Assembly (NCBI GenBank): GCA_016871615.1
Contig: VHCX01000009.1
Location: 1 to 64,000, forward strand
Source of the DNA: Verrucomicrobiota bacterium
GTDB taxonomy: Bacteria > Verrucomicrobiota > Verrucomicrobiia > Limisphaerales > UBA9464
Direction of reading: 5' to 3'
Length of the DNA: 64,000 nucleotides
The position numbers and the translations under genes are program-made. Positions within the stretch are counted from its first letter, which is position 1. Each line of letters opens with the position of its first letter. Shown one piece after another: positions 28,461 to 38,543 of the stretch. The notes under the pieces were generated by a model that saw nothing but the letters and a program-made list of their open reading frames with translations, was not told where the DNA came from and searched no databases.

Positions 28461-30326
28461 TCAGGGGCGCGCGGGATCGAGCAGCAGGTGCCGCACGCGC
28501 TCGGCGCACAGCGGATGGTTGTGGCCGCTGTGGCCGCACGGGATCACCGTCTCGGGGACGCCCTCAAGATGGCTGCTCCGGTAGGGCACGACCCCATCGC
28601 TCGACGCCTCGGGTGTCCCGCACCCCTCGAGACATCCGATGATGCTGGCCACCCGCACGCGCGGATCCATCGGCAGCTCCTGGAGCAGGCGGGCCGTGTC
28701 GCCGTCCGGCTGGAGGGAATCGATGCTGCTGCCCGGCATCAACCGGCCCCGCAGGGTCAGGGCATCCGGGTTGAGGGTGACCAGGCCTGCGGTCGTCTCG
28801 AGCGCGGTGATCGGCAGACGCGCGACGTACCGCGCGAAGCGGCCCGGCCAGTCGGTCGCCAGCGGGCTGCCACCATGCGGGACGCAGATGAAGACCACCT
28901 GCCCCACTCGGGGATTCGGCTCGAAGAAGAACATGTCGCGGACCAGCCGCCGTTGGGATTCCTCCAGCCGCAGGGCCTCCACCGGCCGGGTGAAGTAGCG
29001 CCGGTAGAGACCTTCGCCTCCCCGGACGATCTGCAACCGGGACAGCAGCCCTCCCATGCTGTGACCGACGAGGATCATGCGGTGGAGGTTGGTGTGCACC
29101 CCGTCGGGATCCATCCGCCGCTGCCAGTCGGCCAGGCTTTGGCGCAGCCGTGTCGAGGACCATTGGACCGGGGTGCTGCTCGGATACTGGAACACCAGGA
29201 ACTGGTACCGCCGGCGGATCTCCGGATCGGCCAGGAGCGCGGCGTGGAGGAACCGCCAGGTGTTGGGCTCGCTCAACAGGCCATGCACCAGCACCACCGG
29301 GATCCGGTCGGTGTCCGGGGTCTCCAAGGCGTGCAGACCGGTGTCCTCGGAGAAGCGATCCCCCTGGAGGAAGCGCCTCAGGCCGAGGCTGAGGAGGTTC
29401 TGGCGGTCGAGTTCACGGGTGCGGACGGCGAAGGGGGTGGCGAAATCGCCGGCCAGCGGCTGGGAACGTCCGGCGATCTCGAGGAACTCGGTGCGCCTCC
29501 GGTCGTGCAGGCGGAAGGCGACGGTCCGCATCGGCGCCGGCGGGCCGAAGTCGACCGTCAGGGTCAGGGGAACCCAGGTGCCCGGCGGTGGGCCGAGGCC
29601 TCCAGACGCCGCGGCAAGGCCCGGACGGGTCGGGGCGGTCCCGACCTTTCCGACGCAGGCCGCCCCCCACCCGGGCACCGGACCGATCGCCGGGCCATCG
29701 CGGATCCGGAACCGGTCGACCGGCACCACCCTCTGCCACGGGGTCGGATCTTCGCCGGAGGCCGGAAGGGGTTGCCGATCCCACTGATACCGGCGGGTCG
29801 GCCCCGGGACGAAGGCGGGCGCCTCCGGGCGGGAATCCCAGAGGGCGCTGCCATGGCGATCCAGGAGCCTCGACAGCGCGAAGTCCTGCGCCCGCCGGGC
29901 GAAGTGGCGATCCTCCTCCTCCTCCTCGCCGCCCGCGCCGGGATCCAACCCTAGGTCGGCCGCATGTTCGGCCGCACACAGGTAGAACCCGTCGACGTCG
30001 CCCGCCCGGTCCCCGCGCCGTTGCGCCTCCATGCCGGCGGCCAGCGCCAGTTCCACCAGTGCGCGCCGCCCCGCCGGTCCGGTCAGGGCCGGCTCCAGAT
30101 CCCGCAGGGCCGCCGCGGGCCGGGCGCGCCAGAGGCTGCCCCAACCCCGCGCATCGAGGAGCGCCTGGCTGGCGCGGCTGAATTCACCGGGGCCCCAACC
30201 GGGCGTGGGCCCGGGTCGAAGCGGCTGGACCGGGACGGCCGAGAAGGGGCTCGCGCACCCGGCCACCCACCAGAGCAGGACCACACACCAGGCGGTGTGG
30301 CGTCGGGAGGCGGTCGTGGGAGGCAT
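28461..30326 (-). CDS. Alpha/beta hydrolase (lipase/esterase-like), putative lipoprotein
   Basis: N-terminal WWVAGCASPF lipobox; VVLVHGLLSEPNTW and ILVGHSMGGLLSRLQI nucleophile elbow. Confidence 0.85.
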   Translation of the reverse strand: MPPTTASRRHTAWCVVLLWWVAGCASPFSAVPVQPLRPGPTPGWGPGEFSRASQALLDARGWGSLWRARPAAALRDLEPALTGPAGRRALVELALAAGMEAQRRGDRAGDVDGFYLCAAEHAADLGLDPGAGGEEEEEDRHFARRAQDFALSRLLDRHGSALWDSRPEAPAFVPGPTRRYQWDRQPLPASGEDPTPWQRVVPVDRFRIRDGPAIGPVPGWGAACVGKVGTAPTRPGLAAASGGLGPPPGTWVPLTLTVDFGPPAPMRTVAFRLHDRRRTEFLEIAGRSQPLAGDFATPFAVRTRELDRQNLLSLGLRRFLQGDRFSEDTGLHALETPDTDRIPVVLVHGLLSEPNTWRFLHAALLADPEIRRRYQFLVFQYPSSTPVQWSSTRLRQSLADWQRRMDPDGVHTNLHRMILVGHSMGGLLSRLQIVRGGEGLYRRYFTRPVEALRLEESQRRLVRDMFFFEPNPRVGQVVFICVPHGGSPLATDWPGRFARYVARLPITALETTAGLVTLNPDALTLRGRLMPGSSIDSLQPDGDTARLLQELPMDPRVRVASIIGCLEGCGTPEASSDGVVPYRSSHLEGVPETVIPCGHSGHNHPLCAERVRHLLLDPARP

Positions 30327-30336
30327 CGGTCCTTGT

Positions 30337-31491
30337 CTAGCCGGTCCGGTTGCCCGGGTTCAAGGCGGTCGAGGCGGGCCCGGGGCGCGCCGGCTCCGCG
30401 GGACGATCCCGCCAGTCGAAGACCAGCTGCCGTCCGCGGGTCTCGACCAGGCCGCCGACCCCGGATCCCAGCAGGCGCAGGGGGCGATCCACCAGCCGGT
30501 GCCGCGCCAGGAGCCAGCAGGCCAGCCGGTACAGGTCGCGGGCCTCGGAGACGGGCTCGTCGAAGGAGTACTGTCGGGTGAGGGTCGAGAAATCCCCGTA
30601 GCGCACCTTCACCTGCACCGTCTGCGCGGCCAGTCCATGCCGTTGCAACTTGGCGGCGACCTCGGCCGCCTGCTCCTTCAGGATGGCCCGGAGGGTCGGC
30701 CTGTCGGCGGTGTCGGCCGGGAGGGTGGTCTCGCTGCCGATGCTCTTGACCGTGTCGTCCTGGGAAAGCGGACGCTCGTCGATCCCGAAGGCGAAGGCGC
30801 GCAGGACGGGACCCCAGGATCCGACCAGGGCCTTGAGGTCACCGGGATGGTCCTGGAGGTCGCCCACCGTGCGGATCCCGGCCCGGAGCAGCACCTCCTC
30901 GGTCACCCGGCCGACCCCGTGCAGGGTGCGGGCGGGAAGCGGGCGGAGGAAGGCCGCACGGTCGCGGTCCGGGATCAGGATCAGGCCGTCTGGTTTGCCC
31001 CAGTCGCTGGCCACCTTGGCCATCAGCTTGTTCGAGGCGATGCCGATGCTGGCGGTGAGCCGGCGCGCGGCACGGATCCGGGCCTTCAGCGCGCGCGCCC
31101 AGCCGACGGTGGCGACCAGGGCCTCCTCGGAGTCGGTCGCCAGCCGCAGGCCGGAGGCGTCCAGGTAAGCCTCGTCCACCGAGACCTGCTCGATCTCGAC
31201 GCCGCTGGCGGCCACCAGCCCGAAGATGGCCCGGGACTCGTCCCGGTAGCGGTCCATGCGGGGCGACAGGAAGATTCCCTGCGGACAAAGCCGGCCCGCG
31301 GTCCGGCTGGGCATGGCCGACCGCACCCCGAACCGCCGCGCCTCGTAGCTGGCGGCACAGACCACGCCCCGGGAGGCGGGCGACCCACCGACGATCACCG
31401 GCAGGCCCTGCAGCTCGGGACGATCGCGCTGCTCGACCGCCGCGAAGAACGCGTCCATGTCCAGATGGAGGATGACCCGTGGCGTCTCCAT
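30337..31491 (-). CDS. dinB: DNA polymerase IV (Y-family)
   Basis: VILHLDMDAFFAAVEQRDRPELQGLPVIVGGSPASRGVVCAASYEARRFGVRSAMPS; SVDEAYLD; GIASNKLMAKVASDWGKPDGL. Confidence 0.97.
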   Translation of the reverse strand: METPRVILHLDMDAFFAAVEQRDRPELQGLPVIVGGSPASRGVVCAASYEARRFGVRSAMPSRTAGRLCPQGIFLSPRMDRYRDESRAIFGLVAASGVEIEQVSVDEAYLDASGLRLATDSEEALVATVGWARALKARIRAARRLTASIGIASNKLMAKVASDWGKPDGLILIPDRDRAAFLRPLPARTLHGVGRVTEEVLLRAGIRTVGDLQDHPGDLKALVGSWGPVLRAFAFGIDERPLSQDDTVKSIGSETTLPADTADRPTLRAILKEQAAEVAAKLQRHGLAAQTVQVKVRYGDFSTLTRQYSFDEPVSEARDLYRLACWLLARHRLVDRPLRLLGSGVGGLVETRGRQLVFDWRDRPAEPARPGPASTALNPGNRTG

Positions 31492-31545
31492 GTTCGGGGG
31501 GACCATCCGGGCCGGGCCTGCCCTCCCCGGGGAAGTGGCCGGACC

Positions 31546-32478
31546 TCAGCGCTTCTTGGAGCTGAAGCCCTTGGGCAGGTGCGGCGCCCCGGGATCGGGC
31601 TCAGGCCCGGTCTCGGTCGCCGGCGGCGGGGCCTGGGGGATCTCGGCATCCTCGGGGACGCCGAGGCGGGCCCGCGCCTTCTTGGCGGCACCCGTCTCGG
31701 GGTACTCGCGGAGGATGCGCTCAAGCAGGGCCAGCGCCTTGTCGGGTTGGTTCATCTTGCCCGAGTACAGGTTCGCCAGGTGGATGGCGGTCCAGCCCCA
31801 CTTCTCGCGGCTCAGGCGCTTGGTGAGCACCTCCTCGAGTTCCAGGGTGGCCGCCACGTAGTTGTGGAGGTCCTTCTCGTAGATCTCGGCGATGCGGATC
31901 GCGGCGTACTGCTCCGACGGATTCTTGTCCAGGTACTCGCGCATCTGCCGGATGGCCTCGAGATGGTTGCCGTTGGCCCATTCGGCCTCGGCCGCCTCGT
32001 ACTCGGCGTCGGTCGCGGCCGGGGCGTTTTCCGACAGCACCACGTCGCCGGTCCGCCGGGATAACCAGCGGGACACCTCCCAGCCCAACAGTCCGGCCAA
32101 CCCGAGCAGGGAACCCACGAACCCGGCCAGCCATGGAAAGCCCGAACCCTTCATTGCCGGGGCCTTCCGGGCGGGTCCTGAAGCGGGCGCGTTGCTGGCC
32201 GTTCCCGTGGCGAGGGCGGAACCGTTGGTTGCGGAACGGCCTGCGCCCAGGTTGGTCTCCGACCCGGCGGGGCCTGGCGCGTTGGTCCTCGAGGCGGCCG
32301 GGGTGTTGGTCGACGGCTCGGATCCCGGATCCACGGCGGCCTCGGCCGCGGCCCCAGGCGCCTCGAGCCCGGCCCGCCGGACCTCCGCCCCGGCGTAGCC
32401 CGCGCGGAAACGCTGCAGGCACAGGGAGGCGGAAAGGAACAGCAGCACCGCGGCGAATCCCTTGATCCAGGAGCTCAT
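31546..32478 (-). CDS. Membrane-anchored TPR-like protein
   Basis: N-terminal TM MSSWIKGFAAVLLFLSASLCLQ; second TM; TPR-like NGNHLEAIRQMREYLDKNPSEQYAAIRIAEIYEKDLHNYVAATLELEEVL. Confidence 0.75.
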   Translation of the reverse strand: MSSWIKGFAAVLLFLSASLCLQRFRAGYAGAEVRRAGLEAPGAAAEAAVDPGSEPSTNTPAASRTNAPGPAGSETNLGAGRSATNGSALATGTASNAPASGPARKAPAMKGSGFPWLAGFVGSLLGLAGLLGWEVSRWLSRRTGDVVLSENAPAATDAEYEAAEAEWANGNHLEAIRQMREYLDKNPSEQYAAIRIAEIYEKDLHNYVAATLELEEVLTKRLSREKWGWTAIHLANLYSGKMNQPDKALALLERILREYPETGAAKKARARLGVPEDAEIPQAPPPATETGPEPDPGAPHLPKGFSSKKR

Positions 32479-32617
32479 CGTTGGGGTCGTGGTACCGCCC
32501 CGACGCCGATTCGAAAAGGGGAAAGCGACGCGCCGGCCGGGGTGGTCGGCCTTGGCTTCCCGGCGGCTTGGGCTTGAATCCCGGGCCCGGTTCAAGGCCT
32601 GCTGCGTTCTCCAGACC

Positions 32618-33340
32618 ATGGAATGGTTCGAGACACCCCAGCCCTCCTCCCCGGCCGAGCCCCTCGCCTGGGACGAGGCGTTCCTCGAGCGGGCGGAGGC
32701 CGGCCGCGGCGGACCGGCCCTTTGGTTCTGGGAGGCGACCTCCCCCTGCGTGGTGCTGGGGTATGGGCAGCAGGCGGCGATCGAGGCCGACCTTGACGCC
32801 TGCCACCACCACGGGGTGCCGGTGCTGCGACGGTGCAGCGGCGGAGGGGCCGTGCTGCAAGGCCCCGGGTGCTGGAACTACGGACTGGTGCTCCGCGTCG
32901 CCGAGACCGGACCGCTGTCCACGATCCCCGGGGCCAACGCCTGGATCATGGAACGGAACCGGTCCATCCTCCAGAGCCTGCTGGACCGGCCGGTCACGAT
33001 CGAGGGCCACACCGATCTCGCCGTCGACGGCCGCAAGTGCTCCGGCAACGCCCAACGCCGGCGGCGCCACCACCTGCTCTTCCACGGGACCATCCTCCAC
33101 GGCATCCCGCCGGGGTTGATCTCCCGCTTCCTCCGGTTTCCATCGGCCCAGCCCGACTACCGCCGGGGCCGTCCCCACGCCGAGTTCGTGGGAAATGTCC
33201 CGACGGACCCGGACGCGTTGCGGGATGCCTGGATCCGCGGCTGGGAGGCCATGCCGGCAACCGGACCCTTCCCGGCCGGGGAGACCCTCGCGGCCATGGC
33301 GGAGCGCTATGGCGATCCGGCGTGGCATGCACGGCGTTGA
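32618..33340 (+). CDS. Biotin/lipoate protein ligase A family (LplA/LipM-like)
   Basis: VVLGYGQQAAIEADLDACHHHGVPVLRRCSGGGAVLQGPGCWNYGLVL..KCSGNAQRRRRHHLLFHGTIL. Confidence 0.88.
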   Translation: MEWFETPQPSSPAEPLAWDEAFLERAEAGRGGPALWFWEATSPCVVLGYGQQAAIEADLDACHHHGVPVLRRCSGGGAVLQGPGCWNYGLVLRVAETGPLSTIPGANAWIMERNRSILQSLLDRPVTIEGHTDLAVDGRKCSGNAQRRRRHHLLFHGTILHGIPPGLISRFLRFPSAQPDYRRGRPHAEFVGNVPTDPDALRDAWIRGWEAMPATGPFPAGETLAAMAERYGDPAWHARR

Positions 33341-33363
33341 AATCCTTGGGCCCCTGTTGGGCT

Positions 33364-33564
33364 TCAGCCACCCGCCACGATGCGGACGATCTCCAGCCGG
33401 TCGCCCGGCGCCAGCGGCCGTTCCGGGAACTCCGACGGGGCCACCGCCTCGCCATTGAGCTCCACCACGACGCTGCGCGGGGGGAGGCCGCGCCGGCGGA
33501 GGAACTGCTCGAGCGTGCACGGGAACTCGGCCGGAACGGGCTCCCCATTGGCGATGACCGACAT
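33364..33564 (-). CDS. thiS: Sulfur carrier protein ThiS
   Basis: 66-aa MSVIANGEPVPAEFPCTLEQFLRRRGLPPRSVVVELNGEAVAPSEFPERPLAPGDRLEIVRIVAGG ending GG. Confidence 0.93.
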   Translation of the reverse strand: MSVIANGEPVPAEFPCTLEQFLRRRGLPPRSVVVELNGEAVAPSEFPERPLAPGDRLEIVRIVAGG

Positions 33565-33706
33565 GGGCGCAGCGTGGTGCCGGCAGACGGGATGTAAAGT
33601 CTTCCGGAAAGCCCCCCCGGCCTTCGGCTCCTTCCGCCCCGCGCCCTGCGCCACGGGCCTCCAGATTTCACTTCGGGCTTCCCGGTCCACCCACTAGCGT
33701 TGACGC

Positions 33707-34597
33707 GTGTCGCAGGATCCAATCCTCTCCCTCGACCTGCCCGGAATCCCCAAGGTGAAATCCGGGAAGGTCCGCGAAGTCTTCGATCTCGGGGACTCCC
33801 TGCTCTTCGTGGCCACCGACCGCATCTCGGCCTTCGACTGCGTCATGCCCAACGGCATTCCCCGCAAGGGCGAGGTCCTCACCCAGATCTCCTACTTCTG
33901 GTTCGACCAGACCGAGTCGTGGCTGCCGAACCACCGCCTACTCAAGGCCGACGATCCCCTGCCCGACCGCCTGAAGCCCTTCGCGGCCGTCCTGGACCGC
34001 CGGAGCATGGTCGTCCGCAAGACGAGGCCCCTGCCGATCGAGTGCGTGGTGCGCGGCTACCTGTCGGGCTCCGGCTGGAAGGAATACCGGAAGTCCGGAT
34101 CGGTGTGCGGCATCGCCCTGCCACCGGGACTGCAGGAGTCCTCCGAGCTTCCCGAGCCGATCTTCACGCCCGCCACCAAGGCCGAGTCGGGCCATGACGA
34201 GAACATCCCCTTCGACGAGGCCTGCCGCCTGGCCGGACCGGAGATCGCCCGGCAGGCGCGCGACCTGAGCCTGCGGCTCTACACGTTCGCGCGGGATTAC
34301 GCCCGGACCCGCGGCATCCTCATCGCGGACACCAAGTTCGAGTTCGGGATCGTCGACGGCCGACTGATCCTCATCGACGAGGTGCTCACCCCCGATTCGT
34401 CCCGGTTCTGGCCGGCCGACCAGTACGCGCCCGGACGCGGACAGCCGAGTTTCGACAAGCAGTTCGTGCGCGACCACCTCGAGTCCCTCGACTGGGACAA
34501 GACCCCCCCGGCGCCGGCGCTGCCCCCGGCGATCGTGGCCCGAACCCAGGCGAAGTACCTCGAGGCCTATCGACTGCTCACCGGTTCCCCGCTCTGA
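33707..34597 (+). CDS. purC: Phosphoribosylaminoimidazole-succinocarboxamide synthase (SAICAR synthetase)
   Basis: SGKVREVFDLGDSLLFVATDRISAFDCVMPNGIPRKGEVLTQISYFWF; TKFEFGIVDGRLILIDEVLTPDSSRFWP. Confidence 0.97.
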   Translation: MSQDPILSLDLPGIPKVKSGKVREVFDLGDSLLFVATDRISAFDCVMPNGIPRKGEVLTQISYFWFDQTESWLPNHRLLKADDPLPDRLKPFAAVLDRRSMVVRKTRPLPIECVVRGYLSGSGWKEYRKSGSVCGIALPPGLQESSELPEPIFTPATKAESGHDENIPFDEACRLAGPEIARQARDLSLRLYTFARDYARTRGILIADTKFEFGIVDGRLILIDEVLTPDSSRFWPADQYAPGRGQPSFDKQFVRDHLESLDWDKTPPAPALPPAIVARTQAKYLEAYRLLTGSPL

Positions 34598-34650
34598 ACC
34601 GACAGGCCGCCCCGACACACCCCACCCCCCCCCCCTCCCCTCCCGGACCC

Positions 34651-35148
34651 ATGCTCAAGGCCTCCCACCCGACGGATCCCCTGCGGACCGATGGCCGATT
34701 CGCCATCGTCTGCTCGCGGTACAACGCCGAGTACACCGAACCGATGCTGGCTGCGGCCCGTTCGATCCTCGAGGCGGCCGGGGCCCGCGAGGTCGAGGTG
34801 GTCCGAGTGCCCGGGGCCTTCGAGATCCCGGTCGCCGCGGCGGCCCTGGCCCGGCGCCGGACGCGCAGACCCCGGGCCATCCTCTGCCTGGGCGTGATCT
34901 GGCAGGGGGAGACCACCCACGCCGACCAGATCGGCGGCGCGGTCACCCGGGCGCTGATGTCCATCGGCCTGGACACGGGGATCCCTTGCATCCACGAGGT
35001 GCTCACGGTGACCACCCGGGCGCAGGCGCGGGCACGCTGCCTCGACCCGGAGACCAGCCGCGGGGTCGAGGCAGCCCATGCAGCGCTCGAGATCTCCGAG
35101 GCACTGGCCGGGATCGCCGGCCCTTCCCGGGGTCGGCACACGGCCTGA
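34651..35148 (+). CDS. ribH: 6,7-dimethyl-8-ribityllumazine synthase
   Basis: FAIVCSRYNAEYTEPMLAAARSILEAAGA..VRVPGAFEIPVAAAALA..LGVIWQGETTHADQIGGAVTRALM. Confidence 0.93.
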   Translation: MLKASHPTDPLRTDGRFAIVCSRYNAEYTEPMLAAARSILEAAGAREVEVVRVPGAFEIPVAAAALARRRTRRPRAILCLGVIWQGETTHADQIGGAVTRALMSIGLDTGIPCIHEVLTVTTRAQARARCLDPETSRGVEAAHAALEISEALAGIAGPSRGRHTA

Positions 35149-35162
35149 ATCACCCCACGACC

Positions 35163-35699
35163 ATGGCCGCAATCCGCCCCCATCTGCCGCCGGACCGGCT
35201 GACCCTGGTGCTCGCGCTGGCGGTGCTCGGCTTCGATCAGGCCACCAAGTGGCTGGTCCAGCGGTCGATGGAGTTCGGCGCCGAGCGGACGATCCTCGAG
35301 GGCTTCTTCAAGCTGGTGCACTGGGGCAACACCGGGGCGGCGTGGAGCATCTTCCGCCACCACAACGACTGGCTGGCCGGGTTCTCGGCCCTGGCCATGC
35401 TGGCGCTCTGGCGCTGGCGCCGGCACTTCGAGTACGACCGCCGCCCCGGTCAGGTCGCCCTCGGCCTGCTCTTCGGCGGCATCGTGGGCAACCTGCTCGA
35501 CCGGATCATCCACGAGCACGTGGTCGATTTCCTGCGGTTCTACTGGATCCGCCGCAGCGGCTCAGAGGTGGGTTTCCCCGCGTTCAACGTGGCCGACTCG
35601 GCGATCTGCACGGCGGTGGCCATCCTGATGATCCTCGCCTGGAGCGCGGAGCCACCCTCCACGGCGGGCCGGCCGGTCGGCGGCGGCTCAAAGCCATGA
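35163..35699 (+). CDS. lspA: Lipoprotein signal peptidase (signal peptidase II)
   Basis: FDQATKWLVQRSM, HWGNTGAAWSIF, GGIVGNLLDRIIHEHVVDFLRFYW, FNVADSAICTAVAILMI. Confidence 0.95.
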   Translation: MAAIRPHLPPDRLTLVLALAVLGFDQATKWLVQRSMEFGAERTILEGFFKLVHWGNTGAAWSIFRHHNDWLAGFSALAMLALWRWRRHFEYDRRPGQVALGLLFGGIVGNLLDRIIHEHVVDFLRFYWIRRSGSEVGFPAFNVADSAICTAVAILMILAWSAEPPSTAGRPVGGGSKP

Positions 35700-36637
35700 A
35701 ACCGGTGCTGCTGACCGGACCCACCGCCTCGGGCAAGTCGGCGGTGGCCATCGAGCTGGCCGAGCGGATCGGCGGCGAGATCGTCTCCGTCGATTCGATG
35801 CAGGTCTACCGGGGCCTCGACATCGGCACCGCCAAGCCCTCCCCGGAGGAGCGGCGACGCGTCCCGCACCACCTGGTCGACGTGGTGGGCCTGTCGGAAC
35901 CCTTCGACGCGGCTCGGTTCGTGGCCACGGCCCGGGAGGCGATCGACGACCTGTCGGTCCGGGGGCGCGTGCCCATCCTGTGCGGCGGCACCGGCCTCTA
36001 CATCAACGCCTGGCTCGGCGGACTCGGCTCGGCCCCGCCGCCGGACCCGGCCTTGCGCGCGGAACTCGAGGCGACCGGGACGGATGCCCTGCTGGACGAA
36101 CTGGCGCGCAAGGATCCGGCGACCCTGGACGAGATCGACCTTCAGAACCGCCGCCGGCTGGTCCGGGCCGTCGAGGTGATCCGCCTCACCGGCCGGCCCT
36201 TCTCGCTGCAGCGGGCCCGGTGGCCCGAGCGCGGCGGCACGCTGCTGGCCGGCCGCGCCTTCGGCATCGGGCGGGATCGCTCGGACCTCGTGGAGCGCAT
36301 CCACCGGCGGGTGGACCGGATGTTCGGGGAGGGCCTCGTCGTGGAGACCGCCCGGCGGCTGACCGAGGGGCTGCGGGAGAACCGGACGGCGATGCAGGCG
36401 ATCGGCTATCGTCAGGTCGTGGAGCATCTCGAGGGACGACGCACCCTCCGGGAGACCCGGGAGCTGGTCCAGTCCAAGACCCGCCAGTTCGCCCGACGCC
36501 AGCGCACCTGGATGACGGGCCAGTTGGATCTCGAGTGGCTGGAGGTCCGCCGGGACGAACCTCCGGGGCACACGGCCGACCACATCGCCCGGCGGCTCGC
36601 CGAAGGGTGGCCCCGGAGGGGATGCGCCGGAAGATGA
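35696..36637 (+). CDS. miaA: tRNA dimethylallyltransferase
   Basis: LLTGPTASGKSAVAIELAERIGGEIVSVDSMQVYRGLDIGTAKPSPEERRRVPHHLVDV; CGGTGLYI; ATGA overlap with lspA. Confidence 0.97.
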   Translation: MKPVLLTGPTASGKSAVAIELAERIGGEIVSVDSMQVYRGLDIGTAKPSPEERRRVPHHLVDVVGLSEPFDAARFVATAREAIDDLSVRGRVPILCGGTGLYINAWLGGLGSAPPPDPALRAELEATGTDALLDELARKDPATLDEIDLQNRRRLVRAVEVIRLTGRPFSLQRARWPERGGTLLAGRAFGIGRDRSDLVERIHRRVDRMFGEGLVVETARRLTEGLRENRTAMQAIGYRQVVEHLEGRRTLRETRELVQSKTRQFARRQRTWMTGQLDLEWLEVRRDEPPGHTADHIARRLAEGWPRRGCAGR

Positions 36638-36679
36638 CCCGGAAGCCGCACGGGTCGAACCCCCTGCCCGTCCTGGCGG

Positions 36680-37867
36680 TCAGGGCTCGAGCACCCGGAG
36701 ATCCACGATCTCGCCCGGCAGCACTGGGACGTTCGCAGGCAGGGAGACGAGGATCGGAAGGCCGTTCTCGGGCGCGGAGCGGGTGTCGCCCCCGGGCCCG
36801 GAGGCCGAGGAGGTCCTTGGCAACAACGACGGGAAGATCGGCTCCAACTGCGCGCCGACGCTGAGCACCTCGCCGACGCCCACCTCGCGGTTCCGGGCCC
36901 GGGACCGCACCTCGATCCTCGTCCCGGGACGGGCATCGATCTGCAGCGGCTGGCGGAGGAAGGCGACGACCCTCGAGGGCTTCTCACGGGAGACCGTCAG
37001 GATGGGTTCGCCGGCCTGCACGGTCTCGCCGGTCCAGCGGTGCACGATGCTCACGACCCCGTCGAACGGGGCCACCAGGTCGATCGGCATCAACTGGGCC
37101 TCGATCAGGTCCAGCGCGCGGGATTCCACCTCGATGGCGGCCAGCGTCGAGGAGGACTCCTGCCCCTCCGGCCGTCCGGCCGCCATCTGCTGGAGGCTGG
37201 AGCCGACCTGGTTGACCAGCGCCTCCAGTTCCTGCACGGCGGCCTCCTCGATCGCGGCATCCCTCCGGGAGATGTCGAGATCGTCCTGGCTCAACACCGG
37301 CAGCGCGCCGGAGGCACCCGGGGTCGGGACGCCGGAGCGCAGCTTCTCCAGACGCGCCAACTCGAGCTGCCGATAGGCGCTGCGTGCCTTGGCCGAAAGC
37401 CAGTCGACACGCTTGGACATCCAGTCGAGCCGGAGACCCTCGAGGTTCACCCGGCTGTTCTGCTTCCGGAGTTCGGAATCGTTGCCGGCCCGGATGAGTT
37501 CGATGCGCGCCTTGCTGAGGGAGATCTGGGCCTCGAGGACCCGGGGTTCCACCGTGATGACGCGGGCCAGCACCTGGCCGGCGACCACCCGCTGCAGGGC
37601 GTCGACCTGCACCTGGGCGAGACGACCCGGCCCGACGCTCGAAACCACCCCGCGCACCGACTCGGCCTCGCCCACGAGCGCAGCCGGGCCGACATGGCCC
37701 TGCCAGAGCCACAGGGTGGCTCCGAGCACCACCGCGAAGGCGAGGTAAGGGACCACCTGGATCCGGAATTCCCGGAACCGGGTGCCCGGCGGGGTGGGGA
37801 TCGGTGGCAGTCCGCCACCTGGCCCATGGTTCGGTTGGTTTGGCATGCGACTAGACTTCCGATTCAT
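36680..37867 (-). CDS. HlyD/efflux RND periplasmic adaptor-like protein
   Basis: Single N-terminal TM, VSSVGPGRLAQVQVDALQRVVAGQVLARV biotinyl-lipoyl-like half, coiled coil, DLVAPFDGVVSIVHRWTGETVQAGEPILTVSRE second half. Confidence 0.85.
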   Translation of the reverse strand: MNRKSSRMPNQPNHGPGGGLPPIPTPPGTRFREFRIQVVPYLAFAVVLGATLWLWQGHVGPAALVGEAESVRGVVSSVGPGRLAQVQVDALQRVVAGQVLARVITVEPRVLEAQISLSKARIELIRAGNDSELRKQNSRVNLEGLRLDWMSKRVDWLSAKARSAYRQLELARLEKLRSGVPTPGASGALPVLSQDDLDISRRDAAIEEAAVQELEALVNQVGSSLQQMAAGRPEGQESSSTLAAIEVESRALDLIEAQLMPIDLVAPFDGVVSIVHRWTGETVQAGEPILTVSREKPSRVVAFLRQPLQIDARPGTRIEVRSRARNREVGVGEVLSVGAQLEPIFPSLLPRTSSASGPGGDTRSAPENGLPILVSLPANVPVLPGEIVDLRVLEP

Positions 37868-38543
37868 CCTCCGCCTTGAGGCTCGTCACCCGGGACACCC
37901 CCGGGAAGGCCTTGAGTTCCGAGACCAGTTCCCCGGCCCGGGAGGCATCCCTCAGGAGGATGCGGTAGGAAAGATCGGTTCCATCCGACGCCGCACCGGC
38001 CCTCTGGCTGGCCAGATGGCTGCGTCGCCCGTGCCTCTCGAGCAACCCGGCGAGGCTGGGCAACTCGTCCAGCGGGCGGCCCCAGTGCAGGTTGAGGATG
38101 AGGTCGTAGCGGTGCCGGGCACCGAACGAGGTCCAGTGGAGGTAGAGCATGATCGCGGCGAAGACCAGGCAGCCCAGGATCGCCGTGCTGAACTTGCGCG
38201 TGCCGGCGGCCATGCCCGTGGTGATGCTGGCGAGGATGTAGGCCGTGTCGAGGGTGTCGCGGAGGATGTTCCGGAAGCGGACCACCGCGAACACGGCCAT
38301 CATGCCGAAGACCATCAATAGGTTGTTGAACATCACCGCCATCACCAGCGCGACGATGACGCAGAGGATGACGAGGGAGTTGACGAAGGACCTCGAGTAG
38401 CTCAGGCCCGAATGGCAGATCATGTATACCCAGGCCACGACATGACCGCAGAGGAAGGCGATGAGCAGGCCCAGCACCATGCCGCCCAGGTCGTCGGGCG
38501 CGGTGCCGAAGTCACCCCGGATGAAAAGGTCCGCAACGTTCAT
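37851..38543 (-). CDS. DUF4956 membrane protein
   Basis: VIVALVMAVMFNNLLMVFGMMAVFAVVRFRNILRDTLDTAYILASITTGMAAGTRKFSTAILG matches the DUF4956 core. Confidence 0.88.
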   Translation of the reverse strand: MNVADLFIRGDFGTAPDDLGGMVLGLLIAFLCGHVVAWVYMICHSGLSYSRSFVNSLVILCVIVALVMAVMFNNLLMVFGMMAVFAVVRFRNILRDTLDTAYILASITTGMAAGTRKFSTAILGCLVFAAIMLYLHWTSFGARHRYDLILNLHWGRPLDELPSLAGLLERHGRRSHLASQRAGAASDGTDLSYRILLRDASRAGELVSELKAFPGVSRVTSLKAEDESEV

